In this document: piece after piece, positions 10,301 to 18,585 of the stretch
Numbering within the stretch: the stretch's first letter is position 1
How the letters are laid out: each line of letters opens with the position of its first letter
Assembly: GCF_021389975.1 (NCBI RefSeq)
Contig: NZ_CP089981.1
Coordinates: 3,559,501 to 3,623,500 of the forward strand
Length of the DNA: 64,000 nt
Reading direction: 5' to 3'
Source: Fulvivirga ulvae
GTDB lineage: Bacteria > Bacteroidota > Bacteroidia > Cytophagales > Cyclobacteriaceae
Made by a program: the position numbers and the translations under genes
The notes under the pieces: generated by a model
Database searches by the model: none
What the model saw: only the letters and a program-made list of their open reading frames with translations
Told to the model about the DNA's origin: nothing

Positions 10301-11766
10301 ATATTCGTCTGCGCCCCGTGATTATGACAGCCTCAGTGGCGTCTCTTGGATTTTTACCCATGGCACTTTCTACTTCTGCCGGTGCTGAGGTACAGCAGCC
10401 GCTGGCCACTGTGGTTATCGGAGGCCTCATTACTGCAACACTGCTAACCCTGGTGGTTTTGCCGGTGTTGTACTACTACCTTGAAAAAGGGGTAAGGTTG
10501 AAGCTCAAAGCAAATGCCCTGACGCTGACTGTTTTTATGGGTCTTGCCGGAGCAGGAGGAAGTTCAGCAATGGCTCAGTCGGCAACTGACAGCCTGCAGA
10601 TCCTTACGCTTGAAGAAGCAATCAGATCGACACTGAAAAACCACCCGGCCATGGAGAAGGCAGATCTTCAAATAGAAGAGCAAAGAGCCCTAAAAAGGAC
10701 AGCATGGGATTTTGAAAAAACCAGCATTTTTCACCAGCGGGAGGAAACCAACGGTTCGGAAATACAAGGTGTTGCGTCCTATGGAGTACAGCAAAACTTT
10801 GATTTCCCCACTACCTACCTGAGGAAGTCACAATACCAACAGAAGAAGGTCGATCAAAGCCTCAAATACAAGGGTATTTCAGGCAATGAATTAATTGCCC
10901 AGACCAGTATTGCTTATAACAACTGGCTACTGGCCTGGAGCAAGTTGGCCCTGATGAAGCGGCAGGATAGTATTTACAGAGACTTTGAATCTGCTGCACG
11001 TTTGCGCTTCGAAACCGGAGAGACCGGCAAACTAGAGATGTTATCTGCTACAGGTCAGGCTAAAAAAGTGACTGTAATGCTGGAGCAGGCATCGGCAGAA
11101 TATACAGCAGCCACAAAAGCTTTGAAGAGCTGGCTGAATACTGGGGCTGATATTGAGCCTGAGGAGGACAGTTTGTACAGGTTTGATGAGACCATGCCGG
11201 CAACAGGTATTGACCTTGACCACAACCCGACGATAGCGTTTTACTCACAAAGCAGAGATTTGGCAGAGGCAGCTTTTAAAGTTCAGCGCTCCCAGTTCCT
11301 GCCAGAGATTAACCTCGGCTACAGTGACCAAACCGTTAATGACCGGTCAGGCTTTTACATGTACAGGATTGGCTTGAACGTACCGTTACTATTTTTCGGG
11401 CAGAAAGGACGAACTCAGGCAGCCCGGATCAGGCAGTCTGTGGCTGAAAAGGAATATCAGGAACAAGAACTGGTACTGGATCGGCAGTATGCTGCGGCGA
11501 GGGCAGCACTGGAGAAGGCCTCGGCTTCGCTACAGTTTTATGAAAATGAAGGCATCGAGCTTGCTGAGGAGCAAATACGCACAGCGCAGTTTGGCTATAA
11601 GCTTGGGGAGGTGGATTATATTGCCTTCATTCAAAACATGGGGCAGGCCCTGGATCTCCGCTCAGACTATCTTAATAGTTTGAGTGCTTATAACCTCGCC
11701 ATAATAGAACTCAACCGGCTATCCGGTAAGCAGTTAGAAAAGTATGAACTATCCGGAAACAGATAA
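7393..11766 (+). CDS. CzcA/CusA-type heavy-metal RND pump fused to an outer-membrane efflux domain
   Basis: A 1457-residue protein. Residues 1 to about 1035 are a full heavy-metal RND transporter (twelve membrane helices, two large periplasmic loops). The proton-relay motif of TM4 reads DFGLIVDGAVIIVE, which is the CzcA (Co/Zn/Cd/Ni) form rather than the CusA (Cu/Ag) form. Residues about 1060-1457 are a TolC/CzcC-like outer-membrane efflux protein (LTLEEAIRSTLKNHPAM, then two helical-hairpin repeats). The join contains a hydrophobic stretch ending SSAMAQS (about 1040-1060) that looks like an internal signal peptide with an Ala-X-Ala site. This fused form is known in Bacteroidota. The adaptor gene follows 12 bases later. 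Confidence 0.92.
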   Translation: MFDKIISFSIKNKLIIGLFVIGLISWGLYSLTKIPLDAVPDITNNQVQVITQAPDLATQEVEQFITYPLEVSMSFIPDVEEIRSISRFGLSVITIVFEKKIDPYLARQLVSEQIRVAEESIPENFGSPKLAPMVTGLSEIYQYTLVQDEGADTIYTPMQLRTIQDWIVKRQLAGVPGVAEVSSLGGYLKQYEIALDPERLRAYNLTVSDVFVAIERNNQNTGGSYIEKTNTAYFIRGEGMVNSIDEIEEILIKNVNGTPITVTDVAAVQLGYAPRFGALTRNGEGETVGGLVLMLKGENSYQVTQAVKERISQIQKSLPKGIHIDPFLDRSELIDRAIATVTTNLVEGGLIVIFILVLLLGNLRAGLVVASVIPLSMLFALCMMNIFGVSANLMSLGAIDFGLIVDGAVIIVEAIVHRIYSTFNGQQLTQKEMDKQVGLASKHIRTSAAFGEIIILIVYLPILALVGIEGEMFRPMAQTVSFAILGAFILSLTYVPMMSALVLKKKIVVKRNISDKIMDFFHRLYDPVIRFALKTKQLVILTAVILFAGSLFVFSSLGGEFIPTLDEGDIASHQILPTGTSLKQMVAVSEKIQHRLMEEFPEVKEVVTKIGTSEIPTDPMPIELADIIIVMKDKKEWISAKSKDEMFEKMEQVIYSVPGVGTEFTQPIQMRFNELITGVRQDIAVKIYGEDLDILFSKANEVNTLISQIEGVGGTVVEQLTGLPQILVSYKRNKMAQYGLDVQDVNQAINTAFAGGQAGVVFEGEKRFDLMVRFDDDFRQDIDNVKNMYIPLPGGGQVPVREIAKVDFKEAPAQISRDDARRRIVVGVNTRNRDTESVVEDISQMLEEKLELPAGYYITYGGQFENLIKARERLSVAVPSALLLILVLLYFTFRSVKQSLLIFTAVPMSAIGGILALWIRDMPFSISAGVGFIALFGVAVLNGIVLISEFNTLKKEGMTDVYERIMKGTYIRLRPVIMTASVASLGFLPMALSTSAGAEVQQPLATVVIGGLITATLLTLVVLPVLYYYLEKGVRLKLKANALTLTVFMGLAGAGGSSAMAQSATDSLQILTLEEAIRSTLKNHPAMEKADLQIEEQRALKRTAWDFEKTSIFHQREETNGSEIQGVASYGVQQNFDFPTTYLRKSQYQQKKVDQSLKYKGISGNELIAQTSIAYNNWLLAWSKLALMKRQDSIYRDFESAARLRFETGETGKLEMLSATGQAKKVTVMLEQASAEYTAATKALKSWLNTGADIEPEEDSLYRFDETMPATGIDLDHNPTIAFYSQSRDLAEAAFKVQRSQFLPEINLGYSDQTVNDRSGFYMYRIGLNVPLLFFGQKGRTQAARIRQSVAEKEYQEQELVLDRQYAAARAALEKASASLQFYENEGIELAEEQIRTAQFGYKLGEVDYIAFIQNMGQALDLRSDYLNSLSAYNLAIIELNRLSGKQLEKYELSGNR

Positions 11767-11778
11767 AATTTTAAAAGA

Positions 11779-13056
11779 ATGAAACTTAAAATAACATATA
11801 TATTAATACTTCTGACCTTATCATTTCCCTTGCTAAAGTGTGGGCAAACGGAGTCACCTGATGAGCATGGACATGAACATACAGAGGAAAACCAGGATGA
11901 ACACGCGCATGAGGAAGAAGAATACTCAGAAGAAGGTATGGTGGAACTGAATGCCGTACAGATAGCCAATGCAGGTCTTAAATATGGCGACATGGATACC
12001 CTGAACACTTCGGCTTATGTAAAAGCAAATGGTATACTGGACCTTCCACCACAAAATATTGCTGCTGTATCAGCTCCAATGGATGGTTTTGTGAAAAAAG
12101 CGAATTACCTGGTGGGTGACTACGTCAAGGAAGGTACTGTGCTAGCGGTATTGGAACATATGGATTACATCAAGCTTCAGGAAGAGTATTTGAGCGTGAT
12201 TAACAACCTGAGCTATCTTGAATCGGAATATCAAAGGCAAAAGCAGCTGGATTCTGCCCGGGTAACGGCCAAGAAACAGTACCAGGCTGCCAGCGCGGCC
12301 TATGAAGGTGCTATGGCCAGGAAGAAGGCACTTGAAAAGCAGTTGCAATACATGGGTATATCTCCAAAGCGGGTAGCATCCGGAGAAATCTCTGCTACCA
12401 TAAGCATCCGTGCCCCTTTAAGTGGACACATTACTGCACTGAATGTTCATAATGGTGCCTTTGCCGAACAGAGGCAGGAGCTTTATGAAATAGTGGATAC
12501 GGATCATATGCACCTGGAATTAAACGTTTTCGAGCAGGATATTTCTAAAGTTAAAGTTGGGCAACCGATCAGCTTTGCGGTTCCTGCTATGGGAGAGCAA
12601 CGCTACAATGGAAGGGTATTTCTGGTTGGTAAATCGTTTGACCAACAAAGCAAAACCGTCAAGGTGCATGCCCATATAGAGCATGAAGATCACGGCTTTA
12701 TTCGCGGGTATTATGCCGAAGCAAAGATATATACCGAAGATAAAAAGATAGTTGCTTTGCCAGAGGAAGCGGTGGTTTCCGATGAAGGAAATTCATATAT
12801 CTTCATATTTACGGAGGATAGTCATGAAAAAAGAGACTCCCATGAAGGTGAAGAGGAGCATACTCACAATAAACATGAAGAAACACATGGCACTTCTTTT
12901 AAGAGGATACAGGTAGTAATAGGAGAGAGGGATCAGGGTTTTATTCAAATCGTGGAAGTACCAGCATTGACAGCAGACGTAAAGATCGTAACCCAGGGTG
13001 CCTATTATCTCCTGTCGGAAATGAAAAAAGGAGAGGGTGGACATCATCATCATTAG
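11779..13056 (+). CDS. RND efflux periplasmic adaptor (CusB/CzcB family), His-rich
   Basis: A 425-residue membrane-fusion protein linking the pump to the outer-membrane channel. It has a lipoprotein-like signal (LLKCGQTES, Cys about residue 21), a His/Glu-rich N-terminal stretch, a barrel-sandwich hybrid with an alpha-hairpin (about 95-215) and beta-barrel domains. There is a second His-rich insert (about 350-375, EEEHTHNKHEETHG) and a terminal HHHH. The three His clusters are natural candidates for loading Zn, Co or Ni, and agree with the CzcA-type motif of the pump. It ends the efflux operon. Confidence 0.88.
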   Translation: MKLKITYILILLTLSFPLLKCGQTESPDEHGHEHTEENQDEHAHEEEEYSEEGMVELNAVQIANAGLKYGDMDTLNTSAYVKANGILDLPPQNIAAVSAPMDGFVKKANYLVGDYVKEGTVLAVLEHMDYIKLQEEYLSVINNLSYLESEYQRQKQLDSARVTAKKQYQAASAAYEGAMARKKALEKQLQYMGISPKRVASGEISATISIRAPLSGHITALNVHNGAFAEQRQELYEIVDTDHMHLELNVFEQDISKVKVGQPISFAVPAMGEQRYNGRVFLVGKSFDQQSKTVKVHAHIEHEDHGFIRGYYAEAKIYTEDKKIVALPEEAVVSDEGNSYIFIFTEDSHEKRDSHEGEEEHTHNKHEETHGTSFKRIQVVIGERDQGFIQIVEVPALTADVKIVTQGAYYLLSEMKKGEGGHHHH

Positions 13057-13108
13057 TGTCAATTCCGGGAAACTATAGTATTTTCGGAGCTTTCAAAAGA
13101 GCTAAAAA

Positions 13109-13158
13109 GATCAGATATTTAGTCTTTTGGCGTTTGTCAGCACACTAAATATCTGATC
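13109..13158. terminator. 15-bp perfect inverted repeat after efflux operon
   Basis: GATCAGATATTTAGT (13109-13123) and ACTAAATATCTGATC (13144-13158) are exact reverse complements around a 20-base spacer. Read on the minus strand the stem is followed by TTTTT, as in an intrinsic terminator; on the plus strand the tail is AAATAATG. It closes the efflux operon and stands six bases before the start of the broken LprI-like gene. It may act as a terminator or operator. Confidence 0.5.
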
Positions 13159-13163
13159 AAATA

Positions 13164-13493
13164 ATGAAAAGTATTTTACCACTGTAAGCTTACTGGTATG
13201 GGGGTATTCATTTTGCGCTCAGGAGTCTGGCTCTGTAGATGAGGATCTTGAAGAATGTCTTGAAATTGCCGGCACTACCAGTGAAATAATTGATTGCCAG
13301 ATACGGGCGGCCGAGGCGTGGGACAAAGAACTCAATAAATACTACAAGTTGTATCTTTCAAAATTGAATGAAGGAGGAAAGGTCGTGCTAATAGAAGCTC
13401 AGAGGGAGTGGATTTGTTTATAGAGATAAGGAGTATAAGCTCATAGACTCCCACTACCTAGTCAATTGCAAGGCATCATATGACATCCAGTAG
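13164..13493 (+). pseudogene. LprI/DUF1311-like lysozyme-inhibitor gene, two frameshifts
   Basis: Reading through two one-base slips gives a protein of about 110 residues: a signal peptide (MKKYFTTVSLLVWGYSFCAQ), then EECLEIAGTTSEIIDCQ, AAEAWDKELNKYYKLYLSKL, EAQREWI and YRDKEYKLIDSHYL. This is the pattern of the DUF1311/LprI family (conserved Cys, WDxELNxYY, AQRxWxxxRD). The first slip is a missing A in the AAAA run after ATG (13167-13170); the second is an extra T near 13421. Without correction, translation stops after seven codons. Both slips are in or next to short homopolymers, so sequencing error is possible. Confidence 0.6.
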
Positions 13494-13544
13494 TGGAAGG
13501 TGAGAAAATGGAGATCGTGAAGGCCAGGTTTCTGAATATTTCAT

Positions 13545-13572
13545 AAAAAGAGGGGATTGGCTCCTCTTTTTT
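13545..13572 (+). terminator. Intrinsic terminator
   Basis: AAAAAGAGG (13545-13553) pairs with CCTCTTTTT (13563-13571) around a 9-base loop, with a T-run on the 3' side. It follows the broken LprI-like gene and precedes the next plus-strand gene. Confidence 0.55.
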
Positions 13573-13677
13573 ATTGAAGTAAGGCACAGAGTACTTGCCT
13601 GCCATGGTTCAGGAACATTCATTTCCAGATAGTTGTTTCTTTTTTATAACTATTACACTTCAAAAGGGAAAGAAATC

Positions 13678-14115
13678 ATGAAAGATCAGCTAAGTAAATT
13701 GTCCGAAGAAGACAGAGAACTTTTATTGAGGGCTCCTGCATTATTTTCACTATTGGCAGCCAGTACAGATGGCCCTATCACAAGGTCGGAAAAGGCCGAA
13801 GCCATAGAACTTTCCCACCTGCGGACATTTACAGCACCACCTACCCTGCAACCCTACTACAGAGAAGTGGAAAAGGTTTTTCAGCGTGATCTGGAAAGGT
13901 TGATCGATAAATATTCGCCCATCACCGAAGAGCAACAGGAGGCCTTGCAGGAGGAAACTGAAAGCGTTTATGCCATTCTGGACAAGCTTGATGAAAATTT
14001 CAAACTCGATATGGTCATTAGCCTCAAAAGCTACGCCAGGCACGTAGGCCGTGTGCATACCAATTTTCTTGAATACTTTGTCTTTCCCCTTTCTATTTGG
14101 GGTATTACGGAGTAG
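13678..14115 (+). CDS. Conserved helical protein, unknown function
   Basis: A 145-residue, all-helical, acidic cytoplasmic protein without signal or membrane segments. The N-terminal half (EEDRELLLRAPALFSLLAAS, then DGPITRSEKAEAI) resembles the TerB/DjlA-like helical fold, in which Asp-Gly starts a metal-binding turn, but the match is too loose to name it. The start is the ATG at 13678 after AAAGAAATC; an in-frame ATG 15 codons upstream adds a non-conserved hydrophobic tail. It stands alone and converges on the minus-strand lipoprotein genes. Confidence 0.6.
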   Translation: MKDQLSKLSEEDRELLLRAPALFSLLAASTDGPITRSEKAEAIELSHLRTFTAPPTLQPYYREVEKVFQRDLERLIDKYSPITEEQQEALQEETESVYAILDKLDENFKLDMVISLKSYARHVGRVHTNFLEYFVFPLSIWGITE

Positions 14116-14200
14116 TTGGCCTATACTTTGTGATTTGTGGGTTGGATTGCTTTGTCAGGAGTTGAGGGATGGTTATGGGATATCGCCTTCTGCCTATCGC

Positions 14201-14578
14201 TTATGGGACTTCCCATTCAGAAATTTCAACTTTTTCTACTTCAATTTTTCCATTGAGCAAAATGTCTATCCAATAATGTCCACTGTCATAATTATTGCCA
14301 AATAACGAGAAGGAGTAGCTTTTACCTGCTGATAAATATTTATTCAGCTCATCTTCATTAAAAGTCATAGCTGTACCTTCACGGAATTTTTTATACAGCT
14401 TTATATCGTTTAGATATAAACCTTTACCCATAACTGTTTCTTCTATTACTATTCTCTCAAATACGGGCTTATCATCCATCTTCTCTAACTTTTCTTGACT
14501 GTTGTTACTATTAGTACATGCGGCAATTGATGCCATAAGCATGATTTTGCTTAAAAAGCTTATAATTTTCTGTTTCAT
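14201..14578 (-). CDS. Small lipoprotein, paralogue 1 of 3
   Basis: A 125-residue lipoprotein (lipobox ASIAAC, Cys about 21). The C-terminal 30 residues (GHYWIDILLNGKIEVEKVEI, then WEVP) closely match the ends of the two genes upstream (14657-15241 and 15299-15892), so the three are paralogues. It is shorter: the middle region of the other two is missing. It is last in a minus-strand run behind an envelope-lytic protein and may be a periplasmic immunity or inhibitor protein; that role is inferred from position and localisation only. No named family was recognised. Confidence 0.6.
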   Translation of the reverse strand: MKQKIISFLSKIMLMASIAACTNSNNSQEKLEKMDDKPVFERIVIEETVMGKGLYLNDIKLYKKFREGTAMTFNEDELNKYLSAGKSYSFSLFGNNYDSGHYWIDILLNGKIEVEKVEISEWEVP

Positions 14579-14656
14579 TAAATTGTTGGTTGTAGAAAGA
14601 TCACTTTAAGGCTTCTTATTATTTAGGTGGATTTTAGAGAGGTTTTAATATATCGA

Positions 14657-15241
14657 TTATGGTATGTCTCCCTCGGCAACTTCAATTTTTTCTACTTCAA
14701 TTTTGCCTTCAGAAGTCACCGTAATATTATAATAGCCATCAGTATATATATTACTAAAAAAAGGAAACGAATAAAGGTTGTCCTTCGACAAACCTTCCTG
14801 AAGAGTGACCATATCAGACATGTTGGAAAAGCTCTCAAAACCACCTAATGACCATAGATCGGCCTCATCTGTTTTGCTTTCATTTTTGAAGACGGACATG
14901 GAAAAGCCATTAGTGTCACCTTTTGCAATTAAAAAATAAATATCAATTTCTTTTGAGTCATGCCTTAGGTGCAACAGGGGATAGTATGTTTTGTTTGTGT
15001 CAAACTTCTCAATATAATGTTGTATTTCAGAAGTCCTTAAGGGTTTTATGCTCTCTTGCAGTATCTCTTCATAATTATCAATAAGGGAGAACGGTAAAGC
15101 ACCTCCGATGGCTACAGTGTCCAGTGTTATAGATGTAAATTGGTTTACAACTTCCTTTATTATGTCTTTTTCTTGTGATTGGTCATTTTTGACCTTGGAA
15201 CAGCTCAGCAATAAAATTATAGCAAGGAAATAATGCTTCAT
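14657..15241 (-). CDS. Lipoprotein, paralogue 2 of 3
   Basis: A 194-residue lipoprotein (MKHYFLAIILLLSCSK, lipobox LLSC). The body contains ALPFSLIDNYEE, a strand-rich middle (YPLLHLRHDSKEIDIYFL), EADLWSLGG and a C-terminal signature GYYNITVTSEGKIEVEKIEV, all with counterparts in the upstream neighbour (15299-15892). ATG at 15241 is chosen over a TTG four codons earlier. Family and function were not recognised. Three divergent tandem copies after a peptidoglycan-degrading protein suggest diversified immunity proteins or receptors. Confidence 0.65.
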   Translation of the reverse strand: MKHYFLAIILLLSCSKVKNDQSQEKDIIKEVVNQFTSITLDTVAIGGALPFSLIDNYEEILQESIKPLRTSEIQHYIEKFDTNKTYYPLLHLRHDSKEIDIYFLIAKGDTNGFSMSVFKNESKTDEADLWSLGGFESFSNMSDMVTLQEGLSKDNLYSFPFFSNIYTDGYYNITVTSEGKIEVEKIEVAEGDIP

Positions 15242-15298
15242 GTATCTACTCAAGATATCAGTTTTTAAACTTTTTAAATTGTTTCAAAGGCTGCAACA

Positions 15299-15892
15299 TT
15301 ATGGAATGGCTCCTTCCTGTAACTCTACTTGCTTAACCTCTATTTTCCCATTTAGGAGAACTTTTACTAAATAATAACCATCTGGATAATTTGTGCTAAA
15401 AACGGTAATTGTATATGGTTGGTCTTTTAAAACACCTGCATCTAATTTTATGCTATTTGACAATCCTTTTACATTAGTTAATCCTGCGAGATTCCATAAA
15501 TCAAGTTCAGATGTAAGCTTATTATTCTTAGACACTGATAAATAAAGAGCACTAATTTGCTCCTCATTTTCTTCAATCGTTATAAATATTGAAAGTGTCT
15601 GAGAAGTATACAAAAGTTCAGCAATTGGATAGTATTTAGCGTGTTCTTTGGTCGACAAAAGATAGTTGCCAAAATAAGTACCCTCAAAACTCTGCAAATC
15701 TCCATCTCGGTAGACATTGTAATTTTCTAAATCCCAAAAGGATAAAGGGAGGCCGCTGGTAGTTTCTTCTATTTGCTTTTTGCTATAGATAATGGAGTTA
15801 TCATGTGTCATACTTTCCCTTTTTGGTGTGTCGTTTTTACACCCAAGGACGAAAAGAAATAGAGTCGAATACAGAATTTTATTTTTTATCAT
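15299..15892 (-). CDS. Lipoprotein, paralogue 3 of 3
   Basis: A 197-residue lipoprotein (FLFVLGCKN lipobox). It shares with paralogue 2 the blocks LPLSFWDLENYN, YPIAELLYTSQTLSIFITIE, LDLWNLAGL and the ending GYYLVKVLLNGKIEVKQVEL. It begins 12 bases after the stop of the LysM/lysozyme protein gene, so it is almost certainly in the same operon. A periplasm-facing lipoprotein directly behind a peptidoglycan hydrolase fits self-protection, but this is not shown. No named family was recognised. Confidence 0.65.
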   Translation of the reverse strand: MIKNKILYSTLFLFVLGCKNDTPKRESMTHDNSIIYSKKQIEETTSGLPLSFWDLENYNVYRDGDLQSFEGTYFGNYLLSTKEHAKYYPIAELLYTSQTLSIFITIEENEEQISALYLSVSKNNKLTSELDLWNLAGLTNVKGLSNSIKLDAGVLKDQPYTITVFSTNYPDGYYLVKVLLNGKIEVKQVELQEGAIP

Positions 15893-15904
15893 TTTAATAG
15901 TTAG

Positions 15905-18574
15905 TTACTTAGTCTCTCTTTTAAGGTTTCCCGTTCCTTTAAAATGCCTTTCAACCTTGCTCCCTTTCCATACAATACCTTCAGAGTCTAGTATGTTTAT
16001 CCCTCTCACACTTCTACCTCCTCCAGAATAGCTACCATCGACATACTTAGCCTCTTGCATTCCTGCATCGGCAAATTGATACTCTTTTCCATCTTTAGTA
16101 TCTCTTATTTCAATAATTATCACAATATGCCCAATACTCCCTATACTCTTCTCTTTCCCAGGGCCGATAAAAACAATATCTCCTTCTTTCACATCCTCTA
16201 ATGACGTGCTATAATACCCATATTTCTCCAGGTACCTGGCCATTCTTCTTGTGCCGCGCTCCTCATCCTCAAATTCTTTTAGGTTCTTATCATTAAAAGA
16301 TTTGCTATAGGTATTGATCTCTTCGGGAGTCAAATAACCTTTGTCCTGCTTAAGGCGTCTGGCCTCCTCTGATTCGGCCGTAGCTACCACTTCTTTAATG
16401 AAGTGTGAGCAATCTACACCTGTCCCGGCATTTTTATCTTCCCAGTTCCACCTGTATTTTCTCTGGTCTTTTTGATTGTCTACAGCTTCAATAGCTAAAT
16501 CCTTTAAATTGAGGCTTTTTGTCCTTTCCAGCAGTTTTATAAGGCGTTCGACCTGCCGCTGCTCCTCCCGGACACTGTATACGACTGAACTATAATTTAA
16601 AAACGCTTTGTTAAACGCATTTTTCATAGTCTCCAACACCTCAATATCGCAGCGCATCAATGTCGAGTCAGAAGATATAGATAGCAGGTTTATGATCACC
16701 TCTTTTTTTGCGCCACCACCCCCTAGCCTCTCCAAAGCCTTCTGTACAAATTTTGGGTTGTAGACCAAATACTCTGATAAATATGCCGCTACGCCTTCCG
16801 TACTCCTTGGTGATCGAATGATCCTGTCTATATTTTCTTCCGTAACCGGTTCATTTCTTATGGCATCAATTCTCGCCTTTTCGGCAGCCACTTCTTCAGC
16901 TTTCTTCTCTGCTTCAACTTTCCTGGCAGCGTATGTGCTTCGTGCCGACTGAACGGCCTCTGCGGTCATAGATGAGGACATCAGCGCCTTTATAGTGTTT
17001 TGCCCCGGATCAATACGTCCATCTACACCCTTTCCACTTAGCCCCCTTACCTCTCGCTGAAAGACCTCTATCGCCTTAATGGTAGCCACTAAATGCTCCG
17101 GCGCCATCTGAGCCCGGTATTGAGTATCGCTTTTGACCTTTTCTACAGGTTCGGCTGTTCCAAACAATTCTTCCGGCTTTATGGATTTAGTGCTTTCAGG
17201 AATAACCATGGCATTCCTCTCACTGCTATGGTCAGCCCTGGACAGTAGCCCAAGCTCCAGCAACCTGTCTTGGATCAACATCACATCATCGGCATAGTTG
17301 ATCCTCTCCCTATGAAGCTCTTCCTTCTTCAAATTGCCGGAAGGCCTTCCTACTGATGAGCAGATCAGGGAGGTATCGGCCTCAGGGGCAGCTTCTTTCT
17401 CTTCTATTGTGGTGGCTTGAGTTGGTATTTCAGGCAGCTCTCCTTTGCCTCCAAACTCCTCCAGCCCGGCATAATGCCGTGCCCTTGCCCATACATCTGC
17501 GGAGTAGTCTTTTTTTGTGGTGATATTATCAACTGCTGCCAGGCCGTTTATTTTCCGAAGCCCTCCGTTATACCTGGCTATTGCTCCCCTGAGCTGTTCA
17601 GCCCTTGTCCACTGCGGAAATTCTCTTTTGATAACTTCCAGCATCCCCAGCAAAATACCTGCAGCCTGCTCAATATGCTCCTCACTGAAGGGTTCACCTT
17701 CCGGGGTGTGGGCATTTTTATCTACCTGTAAAAGCCCATAGCCATTGGGGTCATAAGTTCCATATCCCTCATCGTTCACGAATTTGCCTGCCCGGGTTTC
17801 CCTGCTGGCAAGAGCTGCCAGCAGGGCCGGTGGCAAGCCATGTTTTTTGGCTACTGCAGTGAGTTTGGTGAGATGGGGTTTTACCCGCTTCAAATCATTT
17901 TCGGCCATCTTTGCAGAGGCCGATGCACCACCTTCTTTAATTTTATCTTCTTTTGCTGTATCAGAAGATGCCCCGGTAGTCACCAACTCCTCCAGGATCA
18001 TGTTTTCTGTACTGGCCATGCCCCCTTTTTCTACCTGGGTTTCAGAGGGTGCTTCAGTTACCGGTGCTGTAGTCGCCTTTACAGGGGTAGCTTCTCCTGA
18101 AGGGATTGCCAGCTCAACCCCAACATCGAACCCTTCCAGGTGCCCTTGGCCATTGTTTCTTTTGAACTTCTTTACCTTGTCCGCATTGGCCTGTCTTAAA
18201 GCATCTTCACTGACTTTGTATTTTGATACCAGAGAGGCCAGCGTATCTCCGGGTACGGTAGTATGGCTGGCGACCGGAGGTGCTTTTTTCGGTTTTTCTT
18301 TTGATTTATCCCTATCCCTAATCCTGAGCAGGCCGGGCACCTTGTTCAGGTCTATTTTTGAGATCATGCCCGGCATATTCTTATACATGGACTTAAAGGG
18401 AGGTACCGAGCCTTTAGGCCTGGGCCGAACACGCTGATTGACCTCATCGTCCCATTGAGGGGCAAAAGGATCAAAAAAAGGCTGACTTTCGGGTAAGGCA
18501 CCGGTTAACCCCAGAGAAGCATCCAAAGGATGTGGCTGGGTCGATCCGGGGGATGGTGTTTTGTCTTCAAACAT
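15905..18574 (-). CDS. Multidomain peptidoglycan-degrading protein: LysM + lysozyme-like + PG-binding + NlpC/CHAP-like
   Basis: An 889-residue protein without a signal peptide. In order: a Pro-rich N terminus with positions common in contractile-injection accessory proteins; LysM (about 103-158, PGDTLASLVSKYKVSEDALR); a Pro/Thr linker; a goose-lysozyme-like domain (about 225-370, candidate catalytic Glu in ALASRETRAG near 259, GLLQVD, RYNGG); a peptidoglycan-binding-like region (about 425-555, DDVMLIQDRLLELGL, GVDGRIDPGQNT); an Ala/Glu-rich coiled coil; a helical part; and an NlpC/P60- or CHAP-like cysteine hydrolase (Cys about 722 in GTGVDCSHF, His about 815 in GSIGHIVII). With no signal, export needs a dedicated machine. 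The AAA+ gene lies 11 bases upstream and three lipoproteins downstream. Confidence 0.75.
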   Translation of the reverse strand: MFEDKTPSPGSTQPHPLDASLGLTGALPESQPFFDPFAPQWDDEVNQRVRPRPKGSVPPFKSMYKNMPGMISKIDLNKVPGLLRIRDRDKSKEKPKKAPPVASHTTVPGDTLASLVSKYKVSEDALRQANADKVKKFKRNNGQGHLEGFDVGVELAIPSGEATPVKATTAPVTEAPSETQVEKGGMASTENMILEELVTTGASSDTAKEDKIKEGGASASAKMAENDLKRVKPHLTKLTAVAKKHGLPPALLAALASRETRAGKFVNDEGYGTYDPNGYGLLQVDKNAHTPEGEPFSEEHIEQAAGILLGMLEVIKREFPQWTRAEQLRGAIARYNGGLRKINGLAAVDNITTKKDYSADVWARARHYAGLEEFGGKGELPEIPTQATTIEEKEAAPEADTSLICSSVGRPSGNLKKEELHRERINYADDVMLIQDRLLELGLLSRADHSSERNAMVIPESTKSIKPEELFGTAEPVEKVKSDTQYRAQMAPEHLVATIKAIEVFQREVRGLSGKGVDGRIDPGQNTIKALMSSSMTAEAVQSARSTYAARKVEAEKKAEEVAAEKARIDAIRNEPVTEENIDRIIRSPRSTEGVAAYLSEYLVYNPKFVQKALERLGGGGAKKEVIINLLSISSDSTLMRCDIEVLETMKNAFNKAFLNYSSVVYSVREEQRQVERLIKLLERTKSLNLKDLAIEAVDNQKDQRKYRWNWEDKNAGTGVDCSHFIKEVVATAESEEARRLKQDKGYLTPEEINTYSKSFNDKNLKEFEDEERGTRRMARYLEKYGYYSTSLEDVKEGDIVFIGPGKEKSIGSIGHIVIIIEIRDTKDGKEYQFADAGMQEAKYVDGSYSGGGRSVRGINILDSEGIVWKGSKVERHFKGTGNLKRETK

Positions 18575-18585
18575 CGGTAGTTGGT

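Noticed and set aside
17784..18437. 217-codon plus-strand frame opposite the LysM/lysozyme gene
   Set aside because: It is the antisense of a strongly supported domain-bearing gene, and the frame stays open because of that gene's codon use.
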